Shown here piece by piece: positions 1 to 12,100 of a stretch of DNA of 64,000 nt (positions within the stretch are counted from its first letter, which is position 1; every line of letters starts with the position of its first letter). The stretch spans positions 1 through 64,000 of the forward strand of contig LSSN01000010.1 in NCBI GenBank assembly GCA_001970855.1, given 5' to 3'. This DNA comes from Smittium culicis. Lineage: Eukaryota; Kickxellomycota; Harpellomycetes; Harpellales; Legeriomycetaceae. The translations under genes were made by a program, and so were the position numbers. Under the pieces are notes generated by a model that worked only from the letters and a program-made list of their open reading frames with translations, did no database searches and had not been told where the DNA came from.

Positions 1-1898
1 GGGGCAGATGGTAGAGCTTCTGTTGGTTGGTCAGAAATGCTTGGTGGAGCAGCTGGCGATGCTGGATTTGCGCTACCAGCTGAGGGTAATGCCGATGGAG
101 CCTTGGTGTTTGAACCAGGCAATGGTCGCTGAGCTGCTGGGGCATTTGACGTAACTTTTACTGGTCCTTGTTCCTGCACATTTGATGATTCTTTAATTTG
201 TGGACTGATAAGATTAGTTGACGTATCTTTTGCATTTTGACTTCCACTATTATTTATTGATAATGGCGCGTTAACTTTACTATCAGTTGGTTGTTGAGAT
301 TGTTGTATCTTTGGATTTATAACTGAGTTTGTAATATCGTTTGACTTTTCTGGGGTTAATGATCCACTTACAGGTTGTGCATTTCCATTTTTTACTTGAG
401 CATTTTTGTTTGAAGGATCTACTTGTTCACTTGCAGTTCCAACTTTTGGTTTTTTTACTGTGTTTGATGTTGGAGTTAATAGTGCATCAACTGCGCTGTC
501 TTTTACTGACTCTACAGCTTCTTTTGCATCGCTTATTACTTTACCGAGTCCTGGGAGCATTTCAAGAACGTTGCTATCTAATACGCTTTCCAACTGTTTA
601 AGTATTTCGGCTAAACTATTGATAAGTTCATTTTTATCATTTTGGTTTACTGCGGCATTGTTTACTTGGCTTTGGTTGCTAGCAACACGAGAAACTTGTC
701 TTTTCTGAGGTGTGTAAAGTTTAGTTCTTGCTACTTTTTTATCAGTTTGGGCTCTTTGAACTGTATTTTTTGTTTCGCTATTGTTGTAAAGTTGATAATT
801 TTTGCTTTTACTTGAATAGTTATCACTTTCACCATTACTACCCAGTTTTTTATTTACCTTGCCATTATTTTGTTTTGAGTTATATTGGTTCCTATGATTG
901 TATCTGTTTTCTTTCTCTTGTTGCTTATGTCTCAATGAATATTTTAAATATTTATTATATTTGTTTTCGTGATTTTTATTATCTTTCATATGAACCTTTT
1001 GTTGACTTCCAAGGTATTCTTGCGCAATGGCAGTTCTCTTTTTAATATATCTTTGTCTGCTCTTTTCGGTTCTGTAATTATTTTCATTACTTTTTCTTGC
1101 TTTATTTAACGCCCTGTTATTATTCTCTTGGTTATTTTTGATTGTGTGAGCCTTGTGTGCTCCTGAATAGACTGGATATAAATTTTCTTGTGGTTTTCCA
1201 TGACCTTGAGCTGAGATATGCTTGTTCTTGTAGGATTCGTTTGAATCGTTTATTTTGTTTGTATATTCGGTATGTTGCTTTGTAGAGTCTTGTCCTTTGA
1301 TATCATTTTGATAGCCACTATTCTTTGCGTCTGCTGGATAGCCACCGTTCAGCTCTGATCTTTTTGAGTGGTGAAACGCTTTTTTGTATGGCTTTTCTGG
1401 AATAAGATTATCATTAATTCCTTTCTTCCCTGGAGATCCGCCGTATCTTTCCTTAGCTTTGGATTGTTCATCACCAGGCGATACTTTACTGCTAATTGGT
1501 CCATGTACACCACGGGCTTTTCCTGATTTTGGTTCCTTAGTTTGATGGTTTGCCGATTGCACAGAACCCCTATTGTAACTCATTTTTTTGGATCTTTCAT
1601 AGTTTTTTTGTTGAGAGCTGATATATCTCTTGATTTTTTGCGATTGGTTTTTGATCGCGTTAATGATATAGTAGCCAGAACTTGAATTCTCTTTGTTTTG
1701 GCCTTCTGAAATGCGATAATTACCTGCAGACTTAGGATCAGCTTTATGGCTAGGTATGTTACCACCCGCATCGCCATAAACTGTGTCTGCTTCTTTTGAC
1801 TTTTTTGCTGACTTGTAGCTGTCAGACAAGCTAAACCCTTGCGCTGACAATACCAAAAGCGCAATTGAAAGGTTTGTAAAAACAAATGTAGACCTCAT
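1..1898 (-). CDS. Secreted low-complexity protein, 3' end missing
   Basis: An open minus-strand frame starts at an ATG at 1898-1896 and runs uninterrupted off the left edge (about 632 codons seen). It begins with a clear signal peptide (MRSTFVFTNLSIALLVLSAQG, cleavage likely near residue 21-23). The middle is hydrophilic and rich in Lys, Asn, Ser, Gln, Tyr and His (about residues 25-400). A short helical stretch with the pattern LAEILKQLESVL lies near residues 450-475. The visible C-terminal part is Pro/Ala/Ser/Gln-rich. No catalytic or known domain is recognised. It shares strand, secretion signal and composition with the giant gene at 4111-9177, so the two may be related surface or extracellular matrix proteins, but I see no alignable repeat between them. 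No intron is needed in the visible part. The secretion call is fairly safe; function is unknown. Confidence 0.7.
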   Translation of the reverse strand, partial: MRSTFVFTNLSIALLVLSAQGFSLSDSYKSAKKSKEADTVYGDAGGNIPSHKADPKSAGNYRISEGQNKENSSSGYYIINAIKNQSQKIKRYISSQQKNYERSKKMSYNRGSVQSANHQTKEPKSGKARGVHGPISSKVSPGDEQSKAKERYGGSPGKKGINDNLIPEKPYKKAFHHSKRSELNGGYPADAKNSGYQNDIKGQDSTKQHTEYTNKINDSNESYKNKHISAQGHGKPQENLYPVYSGAHKAHTIKNNQENNNRALNKARKSNENNYRTEKSRQRYIKKRTAIAQEYLGSQQKVHMKDNKNHENKYNKYLKYSLRHKQQEKENRYNHRNQYNSKQNNGKVNKKLGSNGESDNYSSKSKNYQLYNNSETKNTVQRAQTDKKVARTKLYTPQKRQVSRVASNQSQVNNAAVNQNDKNELINSLAEILKQLESVLDSNVLEMLPGLGKVISDAKEAVESVKDSAVDALLTPTSNTVKKPKVGTASEQVDPSNKNAQVKNGNAQPVSGSLTPEKSNDITNSVINPKIQQSQQPTDSKVNAPLSINNSGSQNAKDTSTNLISPQIKESSNVQEQGPVKVTSNAPAAQRPLPGSNTKAPSALPSAGSANPASPAAPPSISDQPTEALPSA

Positions 1899-4110
1899 GA
1901 TAATTGCTAAGTTTTTTTTTTATTTTTTTATTTTTTAATTGAGTATGAAATTATGCAGGAAATGAAGTTTGAAAGTATGAGGCTATTTATTTTCGGGATT
2001 GAACTTTTTATCCTTTTGACGGTTTATAATTTAAAATAACAAGGGATTTAACCACCTTTTTATATATTAAAAGTTCGATCTCCGTGCTATCTATTTTACC
2101 TTCAAAAATCGCTGGTCACGTCAATTATTAGAAATTATTTTAAAACAAATTATAAAATATACACTTAGTTTTATGCTTTTAACCGTATAGTAATTTTGTT
2201 CTCGATTGAAAAAACTTAAAACATAAATACATATATATAACTTATATATTAAAATAAATATATATATTTTATAAGGCTAAAATATTGGGCTATACATGAA
2301 ACTCATTTATAGTATTGCAATACCTAATGTTTTAACCTTTCTCAATATAAAAAAACTAAAATTATAATTCAGCTGCTCATAAAATACCTACAATGCAAAA
2401 AATATTTTTGAAATCAAAATTCTAAAACTAAAACATAAATCACTAAAGCAAAAATTTCAATCTATAAATACATACATTTATAAATTTCATTTATTGGAAT
2501 TCTTAATGAAAACGAATGGTTTCGATATCTGTAAAAATATAAATATTCGACATTATTTTGATTAGAATTGATAACAGTATCAACCTATTGAAATTTTAAT
2601 GGAATTAAACCGTTATATAACTAATGCTAAGGTTTCATTATATTTAAAACGTTTTTTTCTGTTTCATTTTATGACTATAGATATTACTTTTATTAAAATT
2701 GAAATAAAATAAAAAAAATAGAATTGGACTGTAGATATTAAACTTGAAATATAAATTTGTAGACTTTTTTTTTATAATCAAGCTTTGGCCTTTATTTTAA
2801 AAAAAATTAAATGAATTGACTGAAAAATCAGCTCATTTATTTTCTATAGTTCCAAAATTTTATATTTGCGATAGTATATCATACCATTGACTATTTTGTG
2901 TATAAGTTAAAGGATTGATTTTAAATTCTATTAAATTGAAATAAAATTTTGTCAATTTTATCTTCAGTACTATTTACATAATTAAAATATGCTTCCATAA
3001 GTACAAGATACTTTGGAGTATGGTCAAGCGGTTATCCTGAAATAAATTTTAGTTTAAATTTATAACACCACTTATAAGTAAAATCTATATATTAAGAGCA
3101 AGTGAAAATTTTTTTATTTTGGCATTTATTTATTTTAGATTGTTATTTTAGTTTTTAAGTGATTTTTTTGAATAATTTGAGACCCTTTTAATATATACTC
3201 TTTTTTTCGATTGCTCAATTTCATTAGCGTGTTATAAAATTTGAATTTAAAAAGTATAATTTTTTATGCTCTTACTTCCTTGTTAGTTATATATACTTTT
3301 AAAAAATCTATATTATATTATTTTTTTTTAATAAGTACAAAATTTGACTAAATTGATTTTTTTTAGTTTTCATTGCATCACAATAAAACATAATTTATAT
3401 ATCGGTTTTAAACTAATTTAAAACTCTGAATATTTTTTGGGAAAATCTCTTTTTATTATAAAAAAGAAAAAATGAAACTTTTTTGTTTGTTTTTAATTAA
3501 TAGAGCTCATGAAATTCGTTTTATTTGGATAAATCTTGTGTCTGAATTAAAATATTTTAATTTATACTCGTCTATATTTATTAATATCAGAAAAATTTCA
3601 AATATAATTGCACATTTTTTATAAAATTAAAATAAAATTCAGTGTTAATGTAATCTTTAATTTAAATATACAATAGAATCTGATTTATCTGATAGGAAAT
3701 TGACTTGGCTTTTCAAAATAGCGGAAATAATAAATTGTATTTTGTTCTAAGTAATAATAATAATAATACTTTAGCACTCAATTAATTTCTAATTTTGGTA
3801 TATTCTACATTTTTCTTGAGTCAAAAATGTAGTTTTATTGCTATTTTTGTTTTAACGCTGTTAAGTTTATGCCATAAATTTGATTAAAAATCTAGTGGTA
3901 AAATTATAGTTTAATATTTTAGTATATTTTCTAATACTAATAAAAATATTATATATGATAAAAAGTAATATAAAAGTATAATCTCTAATAATTCTAAACA
4001 ATCTTTAAAGCCCTTTTCGAAAGTATTTCAACCTCTCTTTTGATTTCTCTTTGGTTAATGCTGATGTTTATCTTTTATTGTAGAATAAATGCTAGTTCGA
4101 TAGAGAATTT
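1899..4110. other. AT-rich intergenic region
   Basis: Between the two secreted-protein genes. Only short poly-A/T and (AAT)n runs (for example near 3757-3772) are seen. There is no ORF with coding character and no convincing RNA gene. The part next to 1898 should contain the promoter of the left gene. Confidence 0.6.
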
Positions 4111-7100
4111 CTATCCTTTTAAGTCTTTTTTTCCTGTTTTAAATGAAATTGAAAATTTTTTCCCGTTAGCACCAATTTTTAAATTTTTTTCATAACTAGA
4201 ACCACTTCCCTCTACACTCTTGCCTACGTTAAACAAATGTTTATATCTAGAATTTATATGATATTGAGATGGGTGATCATTGATTAGAATAGGTTCCGTT
4301 GATGGGAGGGTTCCATCTTTGCCATTCCCATAATTGTAGTTGTATCTTTGATTGCCTAAAAATGTATCAGTAACTCTATTTTCTTCTCTTGGATTATTTA
4401 TCGTCTCGATATTACTTGAACCTTTGTCACTTTTGCTAGAGTACATGTTACCATCCGAACTTTTTATACCACTTTCTGTGCTACCAGTATTAAAGCTGAC
4501 AAAAAACCTATTCCCGTTCAGCTTTATTGGTATACTTTTGTTAAACTCTGGACGATTTCCTCCGATGTATTCTCCGTTTTTATAAAGGTGTTTATATTCA
4601 TCGTTTATCATATACTGCGAAGGGTGATCTTTTATCGACATTTGATTATTATAACCAATCTTTTTATACTTTTTTTCCCTATCATATATATTCTTATTAA
4701 TATGACCTTTAAAGCTTAAGGAAATTTCATTTTTGTTAAAACCTCGAATTTCAGATTGCATTGATTGTTCCAGAGCTTTTGGTGTATTATTGCTATTATT
4801 ATTATTGATAATTTTTTTGTGCATAGTTGATAGATTTTTAATAATACTACCATTCTCCCCAGATCTAATTTTATCAGTAATCTTGTTTCCGCTAACTCTG
4901 ATTTTTATACTTTTATTTAAATTTGGGTTGTGCCCTATTGAGTACTCCCCGTTTTTTAACATATACTTGTAATTTTGGTTCATGTTATACCGAGATACGT
5001 GGCCATTGTGTTCTGTCTGTTTATTCCTAGGGCTGTAAACGTCTTGACTAGTAATTTGATTTCTGTCATTATTTTTTTTCATTGTGAGCAATATATTATT
5101 TCGATCTACTTTAGATATCTCTCTGGTTTTTCGATCTATTGGGATTATTCTGGAGTTTTCTCTTATTAATCTACTTTTTGGAATTTCAATTTTTTCTCTT
5201 GACCCATTTTCATTTTTTTGGACTAGATTAGAAAAGATTACTTTGTATCTGGTTGGGATATGTTGCTTATAACCTGGAAAATATTTATTGTAACTTTTAT
5301 TTTCAATATTTCTTACAACAACTTCAGCTTTATTTCTGTCAAAATAGCTGTCATAATGAGTACTTGGTCTACTTTTATCACTAATATCGCCTTTATTTAT
5401 TCTATCTAATTTTGAATTATCATTACCTCCAACATTTTTAGTCGATGTATTTACATTTGTAAGATCTATTATTGTTTTTGATTTAATTGACTCGCTTTTA
5501 TTTGACTTTTTTTGATCGACCGATTCCTTTATATAACTGTCTACAATTTTTTTATTTTTCTGCTCATTATATATAACTTGATTATTTTTCTGACTCAAAC
5601 CGATTTCTAGGGTTTTTTCATGTACATTATAATTTTTTAGGGAATAATTTTCTCCATATAACATTTTACCACAACCTCCATCTATTTCGCACATAGATAT
5701 TATGACATCATTGGTTTTAGTGATTTTTAGGTCGCTATTTTTATCATTATCATTGTTTAGATTTTCTTTATAAGAAATTCTCTCGGTTTCTTGATATAAC
5801 TTATTAGTTGGACTGGATATATAATCTGTATAATAGGTTACTTTAATTGGCGTTGACACTATCATTTGGATATTTTTTGATGATTTTTTATCGTTAAAGT
5901 TTCCTTCATATAAATTTTTATCTGTTTTTTCTAAATAATTTGAATTGGCGCTATCTATTTCGAAGTTTGTATTATACAATCCCAGCGAATATTTTTTTTG
6001 TACCAAATAATTTGCACTTTTTGTTTTACCTGAAAATAGGTATCCTGTTATTGTGGTTTTTGTCTCGTAGCTCTTTTCATTTATACTTAAAATATTTTCG
6101 CTTTTTTCTTTCGCGTTAATCTCGTTTACTTTTGTTTTTTCCGATTTTTGATTGTTTTTTAAAGCGGAATTAAGAATTCTACTGTTTTTATTTCTATTTT
6201 TTTCATAATATTTTGATGTTGGGATAGTTTTCTGGTAGCTCGGGTAATAAACTATGCTACTTTTTTCTTTTGCAGATTTAATGGAATTTACTTTTAAAGT
6301 ACTTTTAGAGCTTTCAATGTCTTGATAGTGATTGCTTTTAGGCGATACAGATGCATACTTTGTCTTTTCTATTGTATATATAATATTATTACTGCAATCT
6401 TTGGTCTTTTTTACTTTTAAAATTTTTTTGGTATTATTTTCGCTTTCGTCGGGTTTATTTTTGTTGATTTCGATAGTTTTGACCTCTAAGAAATTAACTG
6501 TATTTTCGTTTTTTATACTACTAGGATTAATTTCACCATTCGACATTTCATAGTTTGAGCTATGCGTGATTGGTATCGTTTTGGTATATTTATGTGAAAT
6601 TTCATTTTTGTAAATATAAGTAGTGCTCTTTTTATCTTCTATGGAAATATTTTCCTTTGTGTTTAATATTGAAAATTCTATTTTTGTGTTACTGGAGCTG
6701 TTTCTCAATATTCCATAACTTTTAAATTCAGATCTACTTGTATAAGCTTTTTTGGAACTAGATTTTTCTCGAATTTTTGTTACTAGCGTAGTACTATATT
6801 CGGTAACTCCGATACTATGCACATCATATGTTTCTACTATCGAATCTAAATTTTTGATTTTATTTAAGTATTTATTCGACTGACCTTCTTTCAGCTTTGA
6901 GTTTTTGATTTCAATGAATTTATCATCTTTCTTGACTGTTTTTGTCGGTAATGAGTGAGTTTTTTTTATTTTGGATTTTCCAACCACTGATTTTATATAA
7001 TCTCTATATTCGCTAAAATCGCCTTTTGTTGAAATTATATTTTTAACCAAATCAATGTTTTTTTCCGTCTTTTCGCTTCCAATGCTGCTTGATTCTGAAA

Positions 7101-9177
7101 TATATCCTTTGGTTAAAAATTCAATATCATTTTTAACGCTTTGAATTGTGAAAGTGTTCGCTACTGAATAGCTTTTAGTTGATATAATTAAACCAAAGCT
7201 ACTCTCTGATCTGAAGCTCGATACTTCATTTGTACTTTTTGAATTTGAAAATTTTAAATAAAACGTGCTGACTCTTGTATTTTTCTCACCGAGGTAGCCT
7301 AAATTCCCTACGCTTATAGTACCAGACGATATATTTTTCTTTATGGGTGTAGTTTGTGTGATTATTCTTTTATAATCTGTAGGTTTCGTTTTCGTTTTCG
7401 TTTTCGTATATTCTTTTATATTTCTACTATCAGCTTCTATATCTATGTATTTTAAATAATAATATTTAGAAATTGAATAAATTATTTTCAAAAATAAAAG
7501 TTACAAACCATATCTATTTGAATCTAAAGGTTTATATTTGATAATATTTTTCTGTTTGTTTTCTAATGAACTTTCTATTGAATGTACATTTCCTATTTGG
7601 TTTTGTTTTTCATAATTTGAAATAGCTTTGACAATTTGTTTTGGAATTTCAGGAACCCTCTTACTTGTATCTATATTCCTCATATACGCCTTGGATTTAC
7701 CATTCTTATTATCTACAGGAGAATGTGTGATTTTTTCTAATTTAGCTTGATAATAAACATTTGCTTTATTTTTTGATCTGTTTGTTTTCTCTCTTTGATT
7801 ATCGATTTTCACTGATTTATACATAACACTCTCTGTGTTAGGCATAATAAAGTACTCGATCAAACCAGATCTACCATTATTTTTGTTTGAACTCGCTTTC
7901 GGTAGAATCTTATAGTTTTTTTGGTTTTTTTTTACTTTTGACTCTTCAAGTACGCCTATATCTCTGTGATCAGTGAATTTTTTTTCACTAATATAGTTAG
8001 ACTTGCTAATTTTTGATAAATTCTTTATTAAAGGTTTTATAAATATTTCTGTCTTATAATATCTATAGTTTTTATCTTTTAGACCTTCAATTAAGTTTTC
8101 ATGAATTTTTTCTGAAACCTTTTTGTTTTTATAGTAGTTAGACTCGATTCTATATTTGCCATACATTTGAAACTCGTTATTTGTTACCTTTTTAATTTTT
8201 TTTTCTGCGAATTGATCATTTTCTTTGCGATTAACAACATTACGGCCCATTTGAATTAATCCAATTCTGCTTGAATGTACTTTTTTTGTACCATTTATCA
8301 ACTTTTGAATTTTTTTTGTGGGTCTTGATTCGGTAGTAATCTTTCCTGTGTTTTTAGGTATACTATTTTGTTTATCAACGTCGGAATAATTTGAATTCTC
8401 AATCTTTTCATTAACCCATAATTTAAAATTCTTTTGAATACTTATTCCATTATTCATTGTTATTATTTTTCTTTCCGTGGACGGGTTATCAATTTCTTTT
8501 GTAGTTGAATCGTTTTTGTGTATAAAATAGACTTCTTTTGATCCTCTTTGCATATTATTTACGCACTTTGCTACATTTTTTCTATTTAAACATTTTTCCT
8601 TAATATCCTTATTATTTTTTAATTTATTGTACACAATAGTTGAATATTTATTTTTAAAAATCGAAATGCATTTATTTTTTGTTTCACGTCTTATTTTTTT
8701 CAATCCCAGAAAATTTTTGAATTTATAGATTTTGCATTTTTGTACAAGTTTATCTGCTTTTTTTGGTACCAAATCTCTGTATCTTTTACCATTATTTCTT
8801 TTGATTTTATTCTCTTTTTTTAGCTCTTTTTCATTCATTTTTTTGAGATTTTTTAAATAACTTTGATGTTTACCTGGCTCTATTTTAGAATATTTCGCAT
8901 CATTGGGCATTTCTAAATCTATTTTTAAGTTTCTTATTTTACTTATACTCCGATTTATTGTATAGCAGTTATTATTGTGGTTAATTTCCTCGAATTTCAT
9001 TTTTCCATATATATGTGTGTTAATAGGAGTGTTATTTTCTGGATTTTGGCTATTTAATAAACATTTATTTTTATGTGATATCTTTTTATGTTCAATTTTG
9101 ATAATTTCTTCACACTTAGTTGCTTTGACCGAAGAAATGTATATTAGAAAACATATTAGTAATAGTATTTCTCTCAT
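4111..9177 (-). CDS. Giant secreted Lys/Asn/Ser-rich protein with C-terminal 50-residue modules
   Basis: Two adjacent minus-strand ORFs (9177-7501 and 7491-4111) are best read as one gene. Exon 1 is 9177-7509 and exon 2 is 7442-4111, separated by a 66-nt intron (7508-7443). The intron starts GTTTGT, ends ACATAG, and has TTCTAAAT as a possible branch site. Removing it skips the stop at 7503-7501 and joins in phase (G|AT), giving 1,666 residues. The first 19 residues form a strong signal peptide (MREILLLICFLIYISSVKA). The second ORF alone has no signal. The body is basic, Lys/Asn/Ser/Ile-rich, with a KTKTKTKTK tract from a GAAAAC hexamer run near 7390. The last 300 residues carry three 50-residue modules. 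No known domain is recognised. Alternatives are two separate genes or a frameshifted allele. The GTTTGT donor is weaker than the GTAAGT-like donors in neighbouring genes, so the join is an inference. Confidence 0.6.
4132..5007 (-). repeat. Three gapless 50-residue protein modules (HPSQY modules)
   Basis: In the giant secreted protein, residues encoded at 5007-4858, 4632-4483 and 4281-4132 align over exactly 50 positions without gaps. Shared positions include His3, Ser5, Tyr7, Asn10, Tyr13-Lys14, a Gly near 20, a Lys near 32-36, Gly40 and a final Gly50. The start pattern is (N/K)(D/G)H(P/V)S(Q/R)Y..N..YK. The second and third modules end FxxSFxTG. Disordered Asn/Ser-rich spacers of about 67-75 residues separate them. 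The last module ends 6 residues before the stop. I do not recognise the family. Confidence 0.75.
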
Positions 9178-12100
9178 TTTTGGAGTAATTTTAATATATT
9201 TTATTTTTGAAACGTTTTTCTCTTTAAGATTTTATTCGTATTAGATTATAATTAATGATTTAAAAGAGTAAAGTATTGGAATATTGGAGACCTTATATAT
9301 ATTTATTCAAATAAGAATATTTAGGGGCTTTCTTATTCCTTTATAAATTATTCAATAACTAAAGTTATAAATTTATAAATAAAATTTTATATTCAATAAA
9401 AATGCATAAATTTTGAATAAGCTTTTTAGATGTATAGAATATTTTATAAGTATAGGTGGGCTATTGAATCCTCTAGATTATTTTCTCTCATGTGCTTTTG
9501 AACCGTGTATTTCTACGATACAATGGTTTTTGATTCTTTTTTTAAGAGTTTGGTAGCTAATAAAAAAAAAAATTTTTTATAAACATCCGCTTTAATATTA
9601 TTAATTTTCCTTTTTTGAAAAAATAACAAACAGAAAACAAGATAATTTAATTTCTTGTTTTCTGTGATCTAATTTACTATTTAAATATCAAGTTGTTTTG
9701 TTAAAGAATTTTTTGGCTTTTATTTTATGAAAACTCTTGGTTTAAAACAATTCCTAAAAATTTATTAGAAAGCTAATTTTATACTAGTATTACCTGATCT
9801 GATGTATTCATTTTAATTTATTTGCATTGGTCCAGAATTTCACAGTTTTTTTTATGGCTTGCATTTTATAAATAATTTTAAATTGATTAAGTAAATCACT
9901 TATGTACTTTTGTTGTTTGTAAACAAAACTAAAATGGGGTAAATGAGGATAATAAACTTCTAAAATATATATATCGTAGCATGGCTACATTTAAATATAA
10001 CATGACTTTATCTAGCTTTTTTTTTGAAGTGGGTAGAATAGTGGCTATCAGGATAGCTTCATACCGCATCAAGTTAATACCCTGCTCTTTTCTTCCTTAA
10101 TATTTTATTTACATTATAAAACTAAGAAATCCACACTTTCTCAATAAGTGCTACAAGTTTTCAATAAATAATAGAATTTATTTATATATGCCATGATACA
10201 TTTTTTGGCCGTATAATTGCGTTTCTTGAACATATTGTTAAAGGTGGCTGGTTTTTGTCAAATCGTATTTAGAAACTAAATTTCCTTGAAATTATACAAG
10301 GTAAACGCTTGAAATTCAATTTTTTTTTGCACTTATCTAGTATCATTTCTATACAAAGAAAAAAATTTTATTTGTTATTCATATTGAGGTACTTTATTTA
10401 ATTTAAAGAGTTTGAATGAATAAAACTTGATTAAAAACAATAAAAAATGATAAAAATCGCCAGTTTATAACGAAATAAAATTTTATAATCTGAACAAGTA
10501 AATAATAAAAATAAAAGGACTTTTCAGCTCAGTCTATTTTTTTTACAGCTTTGAAATTATCAGGTATAATATTTTATACTCCAAAAAAGCGCTAGATTTT
10601 TTCAGAATTACTTGTATTAGCTAATTAAAGCAATAAAATAACCAAAAAAAATTTTTAATTTTATTCTTCCTGTGGTAGATGGTTGTTTTTTATTTAGCTA
10701 AATTAGTATATCCGGTTTCCAATAGATAAACTGAACTAAAAATAATAGTTTATTTTGTTCTATTTCATTTTGTAATTTCAATAATAGCTCTCAAATAGAA
10801 AATATTTATTAATTATCTAAATTATATATTTCACACCTTTATAAGATTTATTGGCGTCGGAATAGTTAATAATTTATATCCAAAATTTTAATTTCTAAAA
10901 TCTAAATAATTATTTGAATAAATTGAATACCCTAGTATATTAAGTAGTATTCAAATAATTTATTTTAATTTTGTTCATATACTCAAATTTTAAACAAGAT
11001 AGATTCTTTTTCAAAACTAATTGTTTATAATTAAATATTTGGATTTAATTATTAATCACTATACTTTTATTTCCAATTAATGGTTTAATATTTTAAACTT
11101 TAATTGAGCAGTATAAAAAAATTTTTGGATTTTTTTTTATATTTAAAAGTGAAATAATAATGAAAAATTAAGAAAAAAAATTGAGAAAAAACAGATTATT
11201 TAAGTATGAAATATAAATAAACAGTTAAAAATTTTTGTTCTAATTAATGCCCTTTTAAAGTTGAGTTTGAATATATTTATTTTTTTTTAAATATTTGCTT
11301 TAAATATATTTAATTTATTATTTATTGAAAATTTTAATATAAACTAAGAAATAAAAATTTTCCAATAAAATTTTGAGAACGCTTCATTTTCACTCTCTAC
11401 TTGAATTTTTAAAATCTAATTTCACATCACGTACTAAAAAATTTTACGTATTTTATTTTCGAAATGGGTTTCTTTTCATACTATAGATTATTTTTTGGCA
11501 TAAACTTAAATAATCTCTTTAAAATCTATAAAAAAAAAAAGCGCAAATAATTTATATTTTCTTTATATTCATTTTTACTTTATTTTATTTTATTTTTTAT
11601 AAATGATTTATAATTCCCCTTTATAATTTATTTTAATTAGCCTCAAGCGTTCAAAATTTGAATTAAATTACTTTGTTTTAATTTTTGTAGATATATACTA
11701 ATAATTATATGCATCCTATAATTCTGTTGAATATAAATTAATGAAGAATTTTATACTTTATGAATTTTTTGGATTTAAAAATACATAGCTGTTGTTATGA
11801 AATAGATAATATATATATCAATATATCATTCAAATCGATTTAAGAAAAATAAAAGCGCCACTAATGTTCCTAAAATATTAGATCGTTTTAAATTGGATAT
11901 TTTAATGGACTTGATCTAAGAATCTTATTCTTTCCTTTCAAAGCTCCGAAATTTAAGAAAACATTTTAACTTTACGTCTAAAAAAACAATTTTAAGGTGT
12001 TAAAATATAATCAGAATATATTATTTTAATTTTTTTTCTGAAATACATACCTTATTGTCGTGTTCATATAGAATCGAATTAAATCTTTTTTATTTCTCTT

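Noticed and set aside
3018..3046. String TGGTCAAGCGGTTA resembling a tRNA A box
   Set aside because: No T-arm or acceptor pairing follows within tRNA distance; the downstream sequence is plain AT-rich DNA.
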